Shown in pieces: positions 4,838 to 5,870 of a stretch of 5,870 bases of DNA. Numbering within the stretch: position 1 is the stretch's first letter; each line of letters begins with the position of its first letter. The notes beneath the pieces are model-generated. The model did no database searches. It was not told where the DNA came from and saw only the letters and a program-made list of their open reading frames with translations. The DNA is from an uncultured Verrucomicrobiota bacterium (lineage in GTDB: Bacteria > Verrucomicrobiota > Verrucomicrobiia > Chthoniobacterales > SZAS-18). The DNA is taken from assembly GCA_937871685.1 (NCBI GenBank), contig CALMOL010000233.1:1-5870 (forward strand), read 5' to 3'. The position numbers and the translations under genes were made by a program.

Positions 4838-5870
4838 ATGCTCCTGGCTTCTCGTGCTGCGGCTGACGGCGCTTCCCCGCGGTCCTTCGGGTTATCGCCG
4901 TGGCTTTCGGCCGCGCTGGCGGTGACTTTCGCGGCGGTCTTTCTTGTCGCCGCGGGGCGCATCTTTCCGCCGAACTTCGCCTTCGTCTCGGACGAATATG
5001 GCCAGAGCCTGCTTTTCGCGGATCGGATCGCCGGCGGACAGGCGCTCTTCCGCGACATCTTTTCCCAGTATGGTCCGCTTCCCATCCATCTCCACGCCCT
5101 CGCGGCGGCCGTGTGGGGCAATTCCCCCACGACCTTCCAGTGGTTCACCGCGGCGGGCGATGCGGCGGCGCTCGTGCTTGCCGCGCGGCTGCTGCTTCGC
5201 TGGCTGCGGCCCGCTGCGGCGGGGGCTTGGCTGGTTCTCGGCCTGGGCGGATGGCTGCTGCGGGATTACTGCCCTAATGCCTACCCGCCTTTCGAAGCCA
5301 TCTTTTTTCTGTCCGCCCTGCTGTGCTGGCAGGCGCCGTCGCGGCGGGGCGCGGGGCCCGCGCTGGCGATGGGCGTTTTCCTGGGATTGATGCAGACGGC
5401 GAAGTTCGGCGGCGCCTTCCTCGCGGGTCTTTGCCTGGTCGCCGCGGATGCGGGGCAGTGGCTGGTTGACGGTCGAACGCCGGCGTGGGGCACATGGTTG
5501 CGCTCTCTGGCTTGGACCGCGGTGGGCGCGCTGCTTGTCGAGGGCGCGCTGGCAGCCTGGTTTTTCGCCCGCCTGCCCGCCTCCGACGCGGCCGACGCGC
5601 TCTGGCCTTCCTACCTCCGCGCGAGCTACGCTTCCATCATGGCGCCCGAGATGCGCTTTCTCCATTGGCGCGGAGCAGGCTTTTGCGCGCGGGTGCAGGC
5701 GCCGCCGCTGATGGCGGCGGCGGCGGCGCTGGCCCTTCCTTTGGCGTGGCGCCGCCTTCGCCCCGGCCCGGCGAGGGCGCCGCGCGCCGTGCGCGCCGAG
5801 CACGCGCGCGACTACGCGGGGCTGGCTATGGGGCTTGGGGGCTTTTTCCCCGTCGCGCGCGTGCTCGGCG
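4838..5870 (+). CDS. Polytopic GT-C-type glycosyltransferase, 3' part cut off by the window edge
   Basis: The frame from ATG 4838 is open to the right edge (344 codons seen, no stop). After a hydrophilic N-terminus of about 20 residues comes a membrane segment (about 22-40), then a loop with D52-E53 in FVSDEYGQSLLFADRIAGGQ, followed by LFRDIFSQYGPLPIHLHAL (70-88). This acidic loop followed by R-D and Y-G-P is the usual arrangement of GT-C enzymes of the PMT/ArnT/RgtA-like kind, which use polyprenyl-phosphate sugars outside the membrane. Later hydrophobic segments lie near 108-122, 128-141, 152-164, 174-204, 224-244 and 289-303, with RDYCPNAYPPF (142-152) and MQTAKFGGAF (185-194) at positions matching conserved loops of such proteins. 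It starts 29 nt after the methyltransferase, so it is probably cotranscribed. It might instead be an uncharacterised membrane protein of the locus; the missing C-terminus prevents a firmer call. Confidence 0.7.
   Translation, partial: MLLASRAAADGASPRSFGLSPWLSAALAVTFAAVFLVAAGRIFPPNFAFVSDEYGQSLLFADRIAGGQALFRDIFSQYGPLPIHLHALAAAVWGNSPTTFQWFTAAGDAAALVLAARLLLRWLRPAAAGAWLVLGLGGWLLRDYCPNAYPPFEAIFFLSALLCWQAPSRRGAGPALAMGVFLGLMQTAKFGGAFLAGLCLVAADAGQWLVDGRTPAWGTWLRSLAWTAVGALLVEGALAAWFFARLPASDAADALWPSYLRASYASIMAPEMRFLHWRGAGFCARVQAPPLMAAAAALALPLAWRRLRPGPARAPRAVRAEHARDYAGLAMGLGGFFPVARVLG

Noticed and set aside
4892..5803. Open frame of 303 codons on the minus strand at the right end
   Set aside because: Very R, Q, G, P-rich and without a domain; the plus-strand frame from 4838 has membrane segments and GT-C loop motifs.
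1..5870. CRISPR arrays, tRNA or rRNA genes, insertion sequences and attachment sites
   Set aside because: No regularly spaced repeats, no cloverleaf-like sequence, no transposase motifs and no terminal inverted repeats with target duplications were seen on either strand.

Overview
The window is uniformly GC-rich (around 70% by eye) with strongly G/C-ending codons. It reads as the start of a surface or extracellular polysaccharide biosynthesis locus. The combination of high GC, a specialised NusG paralogue heading the locus (UpxY/RfaH type) and starts without recognisable Shine-Dalgarno sequences makes me lean towards Verrucomicrobiota (Opitutus-like). That placement is an inference, and no marker gene here proves it.

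Layout: the left edge holds the N-terminal 236 codons of a minus-strand gene for an exported TPR-repeat protein (708 down to 1, running off the window). A GC-rich divergent intergenic region of about 126 bp (709-834) separates it from a plus-strand gene for a NusG/RfaH/UpxY-like antitermination factor (835-1392, TTG start). Next comes a leader of about 218 bp (1393-1610) with no convincing gene. It holds two copies of an 8-mer 22 bp apart, a sequence resembling the enterobacterial ops pause element, a perfect GC-rich stem-loop directly after it, and a small stem-loop just before the next start. Four plus-strand genes then follow with short gaps (34, 14 and 29 nt): a GDP-mannose 4,6-dehydratase-like sugar nucleotide dehydratase (1611-2567), a Wzx-type polysaccharide flippase (2602-3906), an FkbM-family methyltransferase (3921-4808), and the first 344 codons of a polytopic GT-C-type glycosyltransferase (4838 to the right edge).

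How the genes fit together (inference): the dehydratase makes a 4-keto-6-deoxy sugar nucleotide, the GT-C-like protein transfers a sugar from a lipid carrier on the periplasmic side, the FkbM enzyme O-methylates a sugar or other acceptor, and the flippase moves lipid-linked units across the inner membrane. The NusG paralogue probably keeps RNA polymerase going through this long operon. The most interesting point is that the leader right after the antiterminator gene carries a candidate recognition/pause site and an abutting hairpin, so factor and target may sit side by side. Many long open frames on the opposite strand of these genes are GC-driven shadows and are not annotated.
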